Below, piece after piece: positions 36,405-44,888 of a stretch of DNA of 64,000 nt. The position numbers were made by a program, and so were the translations under genes. Source of the DNA: Muricoccus pecuniae (GTDB taxonomy: Bacteria; Pseudomonadota; Alphaproteobacteria; Acetobacterales; Acetobacteraceae); assembly GCF_014199205.1 (NCBI RefSeq), contig NZ_JACIJD010000010.1:121337-185336 (forward strand), read 5' to 3'. How positions within the stretch are numbered: the stretch's first letter is position 1; each line of letters begins with the position of its first letter. A model generated the notes under the pieces. The model worked only from the letters and a program-made list of their open reading frames with translations, did no database searches and had not been told where the DNA came from.

Positions 36405-37073
36405 ATGAGCCGCCGCGCGCTGCCCATCACTCCCGACCTCGTCCTCCGCGCCTACCGCGCCGGCCTCTTCCCCATGGCCGAGGGCCGCCGTTCCCGCCAG
36501 CTCTACTGGCTGGACCCGAAGCTGCGGGGGGTGCTGCCGCTGGACGGGTTCCACCTGCCGCGCCGCCTGCGTCGCACGGTGCTCTCCGGCGCCTTCGAGG
36601 TGACGGCGGATACCGACTTCCCCGGCGTGCTCGCCGCCTGCGCCGCCCCCGCCCCGGGGCGCGAGGACAGCTGGATCAACGAGGAGATCGAGGGTCTCTT
36701 CAACGTGCTGCACCGCATGGGCAACGCCCACTCCATCGAGGTGCGGCGGGAGGGGGCACTGGTGGGCGGGCTCTACGGCATCCGGATCGGTGCTGCCTTC
36801 TTCGGGGAGAGCATGTTCGCCCGCGCCGATGACGCCTCGAAGGTGGCGCTCGTCCATCTCGTCGCACGGCTGCGGCGTGGAGGCTTCACCCTGCTCGACA
36901 CCCAGTTCCTGAACGACCACCTCGCGCGCTTCGGCGCGGAGGAGATCCCCCAGGCCGACTACCGCCTGCGCCTCGCCCAGGCCGTGGACCGCGCGGCGAC
37001 CTGGCTGCCCGTTCTCTCCCCCGAGGCGCTCTCGGAGGAGGTGGAGGCGCTGCGCGAGATCAGCCGGGGCTGA
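36405..37073 (+). CDS. aat: Leucyl/phenylalanyl-tRNA-protein transferase
   Basis: N-end-rule transferase that adds Leu or Phe to N-terminal Arg/Lys of substrates, marking them for ClpS-ClpAP, which are encoded at 54.9-57.9 kb in the same window. 222 residues: AYRAGLFPMAE, YWLDPKLRGVLPLDGFH, SWINEEIEG, GGLYGIRIGAAFFGESMF, LLDTQFLNDHLARFG. Start ATG 36405; an earlier ATG at 36345 is not supported by the family. The last 115 bp overlap the convergent otsA gene. Confidence 0.93.
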   Translation: MSRRALPITPDLVLRAYRAGLFPMAEGRRSRQLYWLDPKLRGVLPLDGFHLPRRLRRTVLSGAFEVTADTDFPGVLAACAAPAPGREDSWINEEIEGLFNVLHRMGNAHSIEVRREGALVGGLYGIRIGAAFFGESMFARADDASKVALVHLVARLRRGGFTLLDTQFLNDHLARFGAEEIPQADYRLRLAQAVDRAATWLPVLSPEALSEEVEALREISRG

Positions 37074-38491
37074 GGGATCGCGAGGGCGGCGGCGCGGGAG
37101 GGCTGAACCTCGGCCCCCTCCTTGCCCTCCAGCACGTCGAGGAAGCGCCTTGCCCAGTCCTCGACGCTGTTCTCGCGCAGGCGCCGGAGCATGGCGCCGT
37201 GGCGCTCCCGCCGCTCCTCCAGCGGCATGGCCAGGGCGGTGTCCATCGCCTCCGCCATGCCCACCGCGTCCAGCGGGTTGACCAGCAGCGCCTCGGTCAT
37301 TGCCTCCGCGGCGCCGGCGAAGCGGGAGAGGACGAGCACGCCGGGATCGGCGGGGTCCTGGGCGGCCACGTACTCCTTGGCCACGAGGTTCATCCCGTCC
37401 CGCAGCGGCGTCACGAGCCCGACCTGCGCCATGCGGTAGTAGCCCGCGAGGGTGTCGCGCGGCACGGCGCGGCCGACATAGCGTACCGGCGTCCAGTCGG
37501 CCTCGGAGTAGTCGCCGTTGATCCGCCCGGCCAGCGTCTCGATCTCGCGCTTGAGGTCCTTGTAGGTCTCGACGTCCTCGCGCGAGCGGGCCGCGATCTG
37601 GAGGTAGGTCACGCAGCTCCGGCGCTCGGGGAAGCGCTCCAGCAGCGCGCTGAAGGCCCGCAGCCGCTCGGGCAGGCCCTTGGTGTAGTCCAGCCGCTCC
37701 GCCCCGATCACGAGGGACCGGCCGGCGAGGCTCGAGGCGAAGCGCTTCGCCTCGGGGGAGGAGACGCTGCGCGCGGCGAGCTGGCCGAACTCGTCCGTCG
37801 CGATGGCGATGGGGAAGCTGCGCAGCTTGATGCGCCGGCCGCGCAGCCGCACCTCACCCTCGGGCCGCACCTTCATCCCCGTGCCCTGGGCCATGCAGTC
37901 CATCAGCCCGACATGGTCGCGATGCGTCTGCACGCCGACGAGATCGTAGGCGAGGAGGTCGCGGATCAGGTCCTCCGCGCCCGGCATGGCGGAGAAGACG
38001 GCCCAGGGCGGGAAGGGGATGTGGTGGAAGTAGCCGATACGGTGGCGCGAGCCGCGCGCGCGCAGCTCCGCCCCCAGCGGGATCATCTGGTAGTCATGCA
38101 CCCAGATCGTGTCGTCCGGGCGCAGCAGCGGCATCAGCTTGTCGGCATAGCGCCGGTTGACGATGCGGTAGCACTCCGCCTGGTCGCGGTCATAGCTCAG
38201 CAGCCCCAGGCGGAAGTGGAACATGGGCCAGAGCGCGGAATTGGCGTAGCCGGCGTAGAAGCCGTCATAGGCCGTCTTGGAGAGGTCGATCACGGCGTAG
38301 TCCACGCCTGCCCGCCGCGCGTGGCGCACGAGGTCCGCCGGCTCCTCCGAGGCGGTTCCGCTCCAGCCGAACCAGAGGCCGCCGCGGCTGCTGAAGGCGT
38401 CCTTCAGCGCCACGGCCAGCCCGCCCGCCGCCGGCGCCTCGCCCCGCTTCGGTACGGGGACACGGTTCGATACGATGACGAGGCGACCCAC
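36959..38491 (-). CDS. otsA: Trehalose-6-phosphate synthase
   Basis: GT20 glycosyltransferase: UDP-glucose + glucose-6-P to trehalose-6-P. 510 residues, about 35-45 longer than typical because the C-terminus runs through DNA that also encodes the end of aat. Motifs: MGRLVIVSNRVPVPKRG, WFGWSGT, VHDYQMIPL, GYFHHIPFPPW, ERLDYTKGLPERL, LRDGMNLVAKEYVAAQ. Downstream of otsB on the same strand. Gives osmotic/desiccation protection. Confidence 0.93.
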   Translation of the reverse strand: MGRLVIVSNRVPVPKRGEAPAAGGLAVALKDAFSSRGGLWFGWSGTASEEPADLVRHARRAGVDYAVIDLSKTAYDGFYAGYANSALWPMFHFRLGLLSYDRDQAECYRIVNRRYADKLMPLLRPDDTIWVHDYQMIPLGAELRARGSRHRIGYFHHIPFPPWAVFSAMPGAEDLIRDLLAYDLVGVQTHRDHVGLMDCMAQGTGMKVRPEGEVRLRGRRIKLRSFPIAIATDEFGQLAARSVSSPEAKRFASSLAGRSLVIGAERLDYTKGLPERLRAFSALLERFPERRSCVTYLQIAARSREDVETYKDLKREIETLAGRINGDYSEADWTPVRYVGRAVPRDTLAGYYRMAQVGLVTPLRDGMNLVAKEYVAAQDPADPGVLVLSRFAGAAEAMTEALLVNPLDAVGMAEAMDTALAMPLEERRERHGAMLRRLRENSVEDWARRFLDVLEGKEGAEVQPSRAAALAIPQPRLISRSASTSSESASGERTGSQVAARSTAWARRRR

Positions 38492-38540
38492 TACTCTCTC
38501 TCCCCGCTGGCCGGATCTGCTGCGCGGCCGTGCCCCGCCC

Positions 38541-38554
38541 GCCCCATATGGGGC
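38541..38554. promoter_or_regulatory. Perfect 14-bp palindrome upstream of otsA
   Basis: GCCCCATATGGGGC, 50 bp upstream of the otsA start in the 237-bp otsB-otsA gap, flanked by imperfect GCCCGCCC/GGGCGGGC. It could be a regulator site or part of an mRNA hairpin; no T tract follows. No other signal seen in this gap. Confidence 0.35.
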
Positions 38555-38728
38555 GTGGGCGGGCTTTCGACCGCAATAACCGCGGACAAGCCGGGCCGCG
38601 GCCGATGCCCGCTCGCTCCCTTGTCGCCGCTTTCCCCGGTCCGGCTCATCCCTCTTTTGCCATCATCGAAGAACCCACCGGCTCACGGCCGGTTTCCCGC
38701 CGGAGCCCCGCGCGGGCCGGGGGGCGCG

Positions 38729-39487
38729 TCAGCGTCGCCCCTCCCGGTCCGAGAGGGTGGCGGCCACCCGCGAGAGCCAGGCGCGCACGAGGGCCGGGCG
38801 CCCCGCGAAGTCGTCCGGCACCCGCAGCCCGTGGCCGCCATACTCGGCGCAGGCCGCCATGCCGTCCTCATCGGTCACGTCGTCGCCGATGAAGATCGGC
38901 CGGCGGCCGGCGAAGGGCGGCACCGCCATCAGCCGCCGCACGGCGCCACCCTTGTCCGCCCCCACCGGGCGCAGCTCCGCCGCGGCATGGGCGGGGACGA
39001 TGTGGAAGCCGTGCCCGTCCCCGCGCAGCAGTTCCTCCAGCAGGGCGAGCGCTTCGGCCTGCGCCTCGGGGCGCTGGCGGAAATGCAGCACCAGCCCGTG
39101 CGTCTTGTGCTCTGCCAGCGTGCCGGGGCGGGCGGCCGCCCACTCGTCGGCGGCGCGGCGCCAATCGGGCGGCGGCACGGGAAGCGGCACGGCCCCGGGC
39201 AGGGAAGGGTCCAGCACGGCGCCGTGCTCCGCCCCGATGGGCAGGCTCGGCACCCCCGTATAGCCGCGCGCGATGGCCAGGCCGCGCCCCGTCACCACCG
39301 CTACGGCGCCGCCGAGCGCCTCCTGAAGGCGGGAGAGAAGTTCCGGCAGCTCCGGCGGCACCACCACCGCATCGGGGCGCGCCGCGATCTCCAGCAGCGT
39401 GCCGTCGAGGTCGAGGAAGAAGGCGGCATCGGGGCCCGGCACCGGCGGGCCGGCCAGGGCGACGCCCGAATCGGGGAGCTCTGTCAT
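38729..39487 (-). CDS. otsB: Trehalose-6-phosphate phosphatase
   Basis: HAD-superfamily phosphatase, 252 residues. Motif I FFLDLDGTLLEIA (nucleophile DxDGT), motif II VVTGR, KTHGLVLHFR cap region, and motif IV FIGDDVTDEDGM. Removes phosphate from OtsA product. ATG 39487 chosen; the upstream in-frame extension to 39616 overlaps the DUF2155 gene and is not conserved. Precedes otsA, reversed relative to E. coli otsBA expression level but the same order. Confidence 0.92.
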   Translation of the reverse strand: MTELPDSGVALAGPPVPGPDAAFFLDLDGTLLEIAARPDAVVVPPELPELLSRLQEALGGAVAVVTGRGLAIARGYTGVPSLPIGAEHGAVLDPSLPGAVPLPVPPPDWRRAADEWAAARPGTLAEHKTHGLVLHFRQRPEAQAEALALLEELLRGDGHGFHIVPAHAAAELRPVGADKGGAVRRLMAVPPFAGRRPIFIGDDVTDEDGMAACAEYGGHGLRVPDDFAGRPALVRAWLSRVAATLSDREGRR

Positions 39488-39533
39488 CGCGCCTCCTTTC
39501 CACGCCCTGTCCCACCAGGTCCCGCGGCCGCGC

Positions 39534-39944
39534 TCAGCGGCAATCGAGGATCCGGAGATCGTAGACCGGATGCTCCAGCATATGCGCGGCCGGCGCATTT
39601 GCCAGCATCCAGCCACGGAAGGCGGGCGGCGCGTTCGGCGAGCCGACCGTGTCCCGCACCTCGATGAAGGCGGCGGCGTCCGGCACCTCGTCGGGCGGGC
39701 GGGCGTTGCAGGCGAGCACGGTGATGGTGAGGCTGCCGAAGCGCACGGGCTGGTTCACCGTCGCGTCCAGCACGGTGATCCGGGCCGTCACCTTGTCGAG
39801 CGCCTGGAGCTGGGCGGTGCGCTTGCGCACCCAGGCCGCCTCGCCCACGGAGTCCTGGCCGGGCGCCTGGGCGAGGGCGGGGAGGGGGAGCAGCGCCGCC
39901 AGCAGGGCGATCCGGGCCAGCCGGTTGGGGAAGGGGCGCCTCAT
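39534..39944 (-). CDS. DUF2155-family exported protein
   Basis: 136 residues. Signal peptide (RIALLAALLPLPALAQA). The mature part has KVTARITVLDATVNQPVRFGSLTITVLAC, a long loop, and the diagnostic C-terminus GWMLANAPAAHMLEHPVYDLRILDC; the two cysteines (ACNA, LDC) may form a disulfide. A conserved alphaproteobacterial periplasmic protein of unknown function, usually near aat and the NDUFA12-type gene, as here. Start overlaps the upstream 75-residue gene stop (ATGA). Confidence 0.87.
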   Translation of the reverse strand: MRRPFPNRLARIALLAALLPLPALAQAPGQDSVGEAAWVRKRTAQLQALDKVTARITVLDATVNQPVRFGSLTITVLACNARPPDEVPDAAAFIEVRDTVGSPNAPPAFRGWMLANAPAAHMLEHPVYDLRILDCR

Positions 39945-40168
39945 GAGGGGCGGCGCGGGCTCGGCAGGGCGGCGACGAGGTCGGTCAGCACGCGCCGCAT
40001 CGCCGCCTCGTCCACCCCCATCAGCACCGCGTCCTCGAAGGTGTCGCGCAGCACCTGCGCGACCTCGGCATGGTTCTCCGCCAGCATCTTCAGCTTCTCC
40101 CGGCAGGAGACGGGCTGGCCGTCCGCGCCCGGCCAGCGCTCGGGCGGGGCGAGGTCGCCCCCGCTCAA
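39941..40168 (-). CDS. Small hypothetical protein between mlaD and DUF2155 genes
   Basis: 75 residues, soluble, with a helical middle (CREKLKMLAENHAEVAQVLRDTFEDAVLMGVDEAAMRRVLTDLVAAL). No domain recognised. Both ends overlap neighbours by 4 nt (mlaD stop upstream, DUF2155 start downstream), which strongly supports that it is translated as part of the operon. Confidence 0.7.
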   Translation of the reverse strand: MSGGDLAPPERWPGADGQPVSCREKLKMLAENHAEVAQVLRDTFEDAVLMGVDEAAMRRVLTDLVAALPSPRRPS

Positions 40169-40752
40169 CGCGGCCGGCCCGCCGGAGCGGCGGGCTGGGC
40201 GGGCGCCCGGGGTGCCGCCGCGCCGGGGCGCGGGGCGGCCGGCCCGCCGGGGGATGCGGTAGCGGGCGCGGAGGTGGCGTTCTCGTTGCTCTTGTTCCCC
40301 GCCAGCTCGGTGACGGAGAAGATGAAGCGGCCGAGCAGGCTCTCCAGGCTGACGGCGGACTGGGTGATCTTCACCTCCCCCCCGCTCGCCAGGTTCCGGT
40401 CGCTGCCGCCGGGCACGAGGGCGACGTATTTCCCACCCAGCAGACTCTCCGAGGTGATCTCGGCGGAGCTGTCATCCGGCAGCTTCAGGGTGGAATCGAC
40501 ATCCATCGTCAGCACGGCGAGGAAGGTCTGCGGGTCGATCCGCTGCCCCGTCACGCTGCCCACCTTCACGCCGGCGATCCGGACATCGGCGCCCTGCGCG
40601 AGCCCGTCCACCCGGTCGAAGCGCGCGGTCAGGCGCAGCCCGCTGCCGCCGCCCGAGCGGCCCGAATTCGTCACGGCATAGGCAAGGAAGATGACGGCCG
40701 CGACGAGCACCAGTGCCCCCGCCGCGATCTCCGCGATACTGCGTTCCCTCAC
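40165..40752 (-). CDS. mlaD: MlaD-family outer-membrane lipid asymmetry protein
   Basis: Inner-membrane-anchored MCE protein of the Mla phospholipid transport pathway. 195 residues: one membrane helix (about 7-28), a single MCE domain (about 38-118; GLRLTARFDRVDGLAQGADVRIAGVKVGSVTG), and a low-complexity Ala/Pro tail from about 155. mlaE and mlaF are not adjacent, so partners are encoded elsewhere. Twenty-eight bp after the complex I accessory gene. Confidence 0.9.
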   Translation of the reverse strand: MRERSIAEIAAGALVLVAAVIFLAYAVTNSGRSGGGSGLRLTARFDRVDGLAQGADVRIAGVKVGSVTGQRIDPQTFLAVLTMDVDSTLKLPDDSSAEITSESLLGGKYVALVPGGSDRNLASGGEVKITQSAVSLESLLGRFIFSVTELAGNKSNENATSAPATASPGGPAAPRPGAAAPRAPAQPAAPAGRPR

Positions 40753-40780
40753 GCGACCTGCCCCGGAAAATGGACCCGCA

Positions 40781-41137
40781 TCAGGAACCGGGGGTCCAGG
40801 CTTCGTAGTCGCCCGCCGTCGGCATGCGCTGGCCGCCCGCGAGGTCGTGGCCCTGCGGGCGATAGGCCTTGGGCGTGCCCGTCAGGTTGCCCTGGTGCGG
40901 CTTCATCCAGGGCAGGCGCTTGCCGGCCTCCAGCGGGGAATCGACGGTGAAGTGCAGCCAGCCATGCCATTCCGGCGGCACCCCGCTCGGGTCCGGCTCG
41001 CCGGCATAGACGACCCAGCGGCGCTTGCGGCCGTAGTTCATGTAGTCGCGCCGGCTCTCGAAATAGACGTTGCCGGAGGAATCGGTGCCGATCCTGCGGC
41101 CGGAAAGGCCGGAGAGCCAGCGCTGCATGGCGGACAT
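40781..41137 (-). CDS. NADH:ubiquinone oxidoreductase accessory subunit, NDUFA12/B17.2 type
   Basis: 118 residues. Contains the family core GTDSSGNVYFESR, RKRRWVVYAGEPDPSGVPPEWHGWLH and the C-terminal GDYEAWTPG. In mitochondria this subunit sits on the peripheral arm of complex I; alphaproteobacterial copies are supernumerary subunits, often mapped apart from the nuo operon as here. ATG 41137 gives the usual length. First gene of the minus-strand operon. Confidence 0.92.
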   Translation of the reverse strand: MSAMQRWLSGLSGRRIGTDSSGNVYFESRRDYMNYGRKRRWVVYAGEPDPSGVPPEWHGWLHFTVDSPLEAGKRLPWMKPHQGNLTGTPKAYRPQGHDLAGGQRMPTAGDYEAWTPGS

Positions 41138-41304
41138 GGAAGGGCTCCTGCCGATGCGGGCGGAAGGGAATTGGGGGCTGCATATGCCACGCCCCGGCCG
41201 CGCTTGAAAGCCGCCGGGCCGGATACCCGATCTTGTGGCCCCGGAAGGCCCTGGCCACCACATGGCGGCTTCACCCCCGGGCCGGCCGGGCTTATGTTCG
41301 CCCC

Positions 41305-42828
41305 ATGACGCGCAGCGACGGCACGATCCGGAACACCGTGTGGGAGGATGTGGCCCTGCGCCGCACCCGCGCCGCCGCCGATCCCGACGCCGATCCCCGC
41401 CCCGTCGCGCTCCCCGCCGACTGGGACGAAGGGGCCGCCGAGGCCCTGGCCGCGCTGGCGCCGGGGGAGGGGCCGGTGGCGCTGCCCCGCCTCGCCGAGG
41501 GCTGGATTCGCCGCCTCGCCGCGCGCGGCCGCAAGCTCGGCGTGCTCGCCGATGCCGGGGCCGCCGAGCGATTCGCCGCGGCGCTGCGTGCCCTTCTCCT
41601 CGCCCGCCGCGGCGCGCCGGGCGCTGGGACCTGGGCGAACGACCCCAAGGCCGAGTCCCGCTTCGTCCTGAACCTCCCCGCCTTCCTCGACGGCGACGGC
41701 TTCGACTCGACCGGCTACGCCGCCGCGGTTCGGCTTGGCGTGGCGGCCCTGGAGATCATGGGCGGGGCGAAGGCGACGCGGCTGCGACTCGGCTTCGCCG
41801 ACCTCGCCGGGCTGCTCGCGGGGCTGGGCCTGGACTACGAATCCGCCGAGGCGCGCTCGGTGGCCGCCGCCATCGCCGCCCTCACGCGCGGCGCCGGCGA
41901 GGCCGCCTCGGGCGACCTGGCGGAGAGCCTGGGGGCGCGCGAGCCCGTCGCGCTCATCTGGCCGCAGCCCCCCGAATCGACCCCCGTGCCCGGCCTCGCC
42001 GAGGCCGCCCGTGCCGCGCTGGACGGCGCCGCCGGGGCGCCGGGCCTGCGCCACACCGCCATTCTTGCCATCTCCGCGCCGGACGCGGTGGAGGCGCTGC
42101 TCGGTGCCGAGACCGGTGGATTCGCCCCGGCTCCCGCGCCCACGCGCCTCGTCTCGACGCCGGATGGCGGGGTGGCCGAGATGCCGACCCTTGCCGCGCT
42201 GCGCGCAGGGCCGGATGCCGCCCGCCTCCTCGCCCCCCGCGGCCCGGAGGCCCGGGCGGGGATGGAGTCGATCCTCCGCCCCTGGCTGCACGCCGCCCCG
42301 GCCGTGGCCGCGCCCGCCGAGGCCCCGCGCCCCGCGCCGAAGCCGCGCCCCGTCGCCCAGCCCGGCCACGGCCGCGGCGCCGTATGGAAGGTGACGATCG
42401 GCGGCCACCGCGTGACGCTGCGGACGATGGAGGGCGCCTCTGGGTTGGAGGAGATCTCCCTCTCCCTCACCAAGGACGGCGCTGCCTTCCGCGCGATGGT
42501 GGACGCGCTCTGCCATTCCGTGACGGTCGGCCTCGCCGCCGGGGTGAAGCTGGACGAGTACGTCCAGTCCTTCGCCTATACCCGCTTCGGCCCGGCCGGC
42601 ACCGTGGAGGGCGACCCGGCCATCCACCGCGCCTCCTCCGTGCTCGACTGGGCTTTCCGCCGCCTCGCGCTGGATCACCTGGGCGGCCGGGTCCTGCCCG
42701 ACCCGACGGAGGAGGAGTGCGGCGCCGACCATCTCGGCACCGCCGCGCAGCAGCTCCCGCTCCTGCCGGACCTTCCCTCGGCCCCGGCGCCCGCCGCGCG
42801 CCGCCGCGCGCTCAGGCTGGTGGGCTAG
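41305..42828 (+). CDS. Class II ribonucleotide-reductase-like protein with C-terminal TSCPD domain, catalytic cysteines absent
   Basis: 507 residues. The middle (about 125-210; LRLGFADLAGLLAGLGLDYES) resembles the late barrel region of NrdJ, and the C-terminus (about 375-480; SLSLTKDGAAFRAMVDALCHSVTVGL, EYVQSFAYTRFGPAGTVEGDP, SSVLDWAFRRLALDHLG) is the TSCPD module found at the end of adenosylcobalamin-dependent reductases. Only two cysteines occur in the whole chain and no NPC-type or paired active-site cysteine motif is visible, so it cannot be a normal reductase. Role unknown; possibly regulatory or nucleotide-binding. A RidA gene follows after 3 nt. Confidence 0.7.
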   Translation: MTRSDGTIRNTVWEDVALRRTRAAADPDADPRPVALPADWDEGAAEALAALAPGEGPVALPRLAEGWIRRLAARGRKLGVLADAGAAERFAAALRALLLARRGAPGAGTWANDPKAESRFVLNLPAFLDGDGFDSTGYAAAVRLGVAALEIMGGAKATRLRLGFADLAGLLAGLGLDYESAEARSVAAAIAALTRGAGEAASGDLAESLGAREPVALIWPQPPESTPVPGLAEAARAALDGAAGAPGLRHTAILAISAPDAVEALLGAETGGFAPAPAPTRLVSTPDGGVAEMPTLAALRAGPDAARLLAPRGPEARAGMESILRPWLHAAPAVAAPAEAPRPAPKPRPVAQPGHGRGAVWKVTIGGHRVTLRTMEGASGLEEISLSLTKDGAAFRAMVDALCHSVTVGLAAGVKLDEYVQSFAYTRFGPAGTVEGDPAIHRASSVLDWAFRRLALDHLGGRVLPDPTEEECGADHLGTAAQQLPLLPDLPSAPAPAARRRALRLVG

Positions 42829-42831
42829 CGC

Positions 42832-43308
42832 ATGGCCCAGGCCGATCAGGGGCGGATCGCCGCCCGGCTGGCGGAACTCGGCGTGACCCTGCCCGAGGCC
42901 GCGAAGCCCATCGCCAATTACGTGCCCGCCGTGATCACGGGGAACCTCCTCTTCGTCTCCGGCCAGGTGCCGATGCGGGAGGGCAAGATCGCCTATACCG
43001 GCAAGCTCGGCGCCACGGTGCAGGTGGAGATCGGCCAGAGGGCCGCGCAGCTCTGCTTCATCAACGTCCTCGCCCAGGCCCAGGCGATGCTCGGCAGCCT
43101 CGACCGCGTGGCGCGCGTGGTGCGCCTCGGCGGCTTCATCGCCGCCGTGCCGGAATTCACCCAGCACGCGCAGGTGATGAACGGCGCCTCCGACCTGGCG
43201 GTCGCCGTCTTCGACGATGCCGGCCGCCACGCCCGCAGCACCATCGGCGTCCCCTCCCTGCCCGGTGACGCGGCGGTGGAGGTGGAGGCCGTGTTCGAGA
43301 TCGCGTGA
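42832..43308 (+). CDS. RidA/YjgF/TdcF-family protein
   Basis: 158 residues, the longer (YjgH/TdcF-like) form of the family that hydrolyses reactive enamines/imines. Features: N-terminal ARLAELGVTLPEAAKPIANYVPAV, LLFVSGQVPM, FINVLAQAQAMLGSLDRVARVVRLGGFIA, and C-terminal VPSLPGDAAVEVEAVFEI. The usual catalytic Arg near the C-terminal strand is not obvious, so an Rid1-7 type rather than RidA itself is likely. Stop overlaps the GTG of the next gene (GTGA). Confidence 0.88.
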   Translation: MAQADQGRIAARLAELGVTLPEAAKPIANYVPAVITGNLLFVSGQVPMREGKIAYTGKLGATVQVEIGQRAAQLCFINVLAQAQAMLGSLDRVARVVRLGGFIAAVPEFTQHAQVMNGASDLAVAVFDDAGRHARSTIGVPSLPGDAAVEVEAVFEIA

Positions 43309-43691
43309 CGGCGGGGGAGGAGGGGGCCGAGGCCCTCATCCGCCGCTGGATGGGGAGCGGCGACCACTCCCTCCTTGCCGAGGACGTATTCTGGCGCGTC
43401 TCCCCCGGCTACCCCGTGCCGCGCACGGAATGGCGCGGCCGAGCCGAGGTGGAGAAGGAGTTCTTCCCCACTCTCCGCCGCCATTTCCCGCACTGGCGGA
43501 TCGCGGTGGATGGCTTCGTCCCGCTCACGGATGGCCGGCTCCTCGCTTCCGGCGCCTATGACGCGCGCGATGCTGCGGGCCGCAGTGGCCGCGTGCCCTT
43601 CCTCCATGTCTGGACCGTGCGGGACGGCGCCATCGCGGCGGTCGAGGCCGTGGCGGATTTCGGCGCCTTCGCGCCCCTGGTGCAGGGCTGA
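43305..43691 (+). CDS. SnoaL/NTF2-like domain protein
   Basis: 128 residues. Cone-shaped alpha+beta NTF2-like fold suggested by ALIRRWMGSGDHSLLAEDVFWRVSPGYP, RGRAEVEKEFFPTLRRHFP, and C-terminal strands VPFLHVWTVRDGAIAAVEAVAD. Typical of small ketosteroid-isomerase-like proteins binding hydrophobic ligands; function not predictable. GTG start overlaps the Rid protein stop. Confidence 0.75.
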   Translation: MTAGEEGAEALIRRWMGSGDHSLLAEDVFWRVSPGYPVPRTEWRGRAEVEKEFFPTLRRHFPHWRIAVDGFVPLTDGRLLASGAYDARDAAGRSGRVPFLHVWTVRDGAIAAVEAVADFGAFAPLVQG

Positions 43692-43733
43692 GCACCGCTT
43701 GCATCGCGCGCCGCGCGCCGCACATGCGCCACC

Positions 43734-44885
43734 ATGCCTTCTGAGCTGACTCTCTCGCTGCATCCCCGCATCGCGGACATCCCTGCGGAGGAGTGGGACG
43801 CCTGCGACGAGACGGCGAATCCCTTCACCTCCCACGCCTTCCTCCTCGCGCTGGAGGAATCCGGCTGCACGGGGCCGCGCACGGGCTGGCTGCCGCAGCA
43901 CCTCGCGCTGCGCGACGCCTCCGGCGCGCTGGTCGCCGTCGCGCCCGCCTATGTGAAGGGCCATTCCTACGGCGAGTACGTCTTCGACCACGCCTGGGCG
44001 CGGGCCTTCGAGAATGCCGGCGGCGACTACTACCCGAAATTCCAGGTGGCCGTGCCCTTCTCCCCCGTGCCCGGCCCGCGGCTGATGGTCCGCCCGGGAA
44101 CCGGCGTGCCGCATTCCGCCCTCGCGCAAGGGCTGGCGCAGGCGACGGAGGCGCTGAAGCTCTCCTCCTGCCACGTCACCTTCTGCACGCGGGAGGAGTG
44201 GGAGGCGCTGGGCGAGGCCGGCTGGCTGCAGCGCCTGGGCGTGCAGTACCACTGGACCAACGAGGGCTATGAGAGCTTCGACGAATTCCTCGGCGCCCTC
44301 GCCTCGCGCAAGCGCAAGGCCATCCGTCGCGAGCGGCGGGACGCGCAATCCGCGGGGCTGACCCTGCGGACCCTGCGCGGCGCCGAGATCACGCCGGAGA
44401 TCTGGCGGCGCTTCCACAAGTTCTATCGCAGCACCACCGACCGCAAGTGGGGCAGCGCCTATCTCACCGCGCGCTTCTGGCCGCTGATGGGCGAGCGCAT
44501 GGGCGACCGCGTCGTGCTGATGGTGGCGGAGCGGGACGGCGTGCCCGTCGCCGGCGCGCTGAACCTCATGGGGCAGGACGCGCTCTACGGCCGCAACTGG
44601 GGCAGCCTTGTCGAGGCACCCTTTCTGCACTTCGAGCTCTGCTACTACCAGGCGCTCGACTTCGCGATCGAGCACGGGCTGAAGCGCGTGGAGGCCGGCG
44701 CGCAGGGCGAGCACAAGATCCAGCGCGGCTACCGCCCCGTGCCCACCTATTCCGCCCATCTCATCGCCCATTCCGGCCTGCGCCGCGCCGTGGCCGACTC
44801 GCTCCGCCACGAGCGCGCGGCGATCGAGGAGGAGATGGCGGAACTGGACGCCCTCTCCCCCTATCGCCGCGCCGGCGACGACTAG
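43734..44885 (+). CDS. GNAT/FemAB-like protein (DUF482 family)
   Basis: 383 residues. Family marks: PAEEWDACDETANPFTSHAFLLALEESG, LPQHLALRD, AYVKGHSYGEYVFDHAWA, and the C-terminal GNWGSLVEAPFLHFELCYYQALDFAIEHGLKRVEAGAQGEHKIQRGYRP. Belongs to the peptidogalycan-biosynthesis/FemAB-type acetyltransferase group; substrate unknown, possibly an aminoacyl or acyl transfer in the cell envelope. Strong, conserved, full length. EamA permease follows after 3 nt. Confidence 0.88.
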   Translation: MPSELTLSLHPRIADIPAEEWDACDETANPFTSHAFLLALEESGCTGPRTGWLPQHLALRDASGALVAVAPAYVKGHSYGEYVFDHAWARAFENAGGDYYPKFQVAVPFSPVPGPRLMVRPGTGVPHSALAQGLAQATEALKLSSCHVTFCTREEWEALGEAGWLQRLGVQYHWTNEGYESFDEFLGALASRKRKAIRRERRDAQSAGLTLRTLRGAEITPEIWRRFHKFYRSTTDRKWGSAYLTARFWPLMGERMGDRVVLMVAERDGVPVAGALNLMGQDALYGRNWGSLVEAPFLHFELCYYQALDFAIEHGLKRVEAGAQGEHKIQRGYRPVPTYSAHLIAHSGLRRAVADSLRHERAAIEEEMAELDALSPYRRAGDD

Positions 44886-44888
44886 GTC

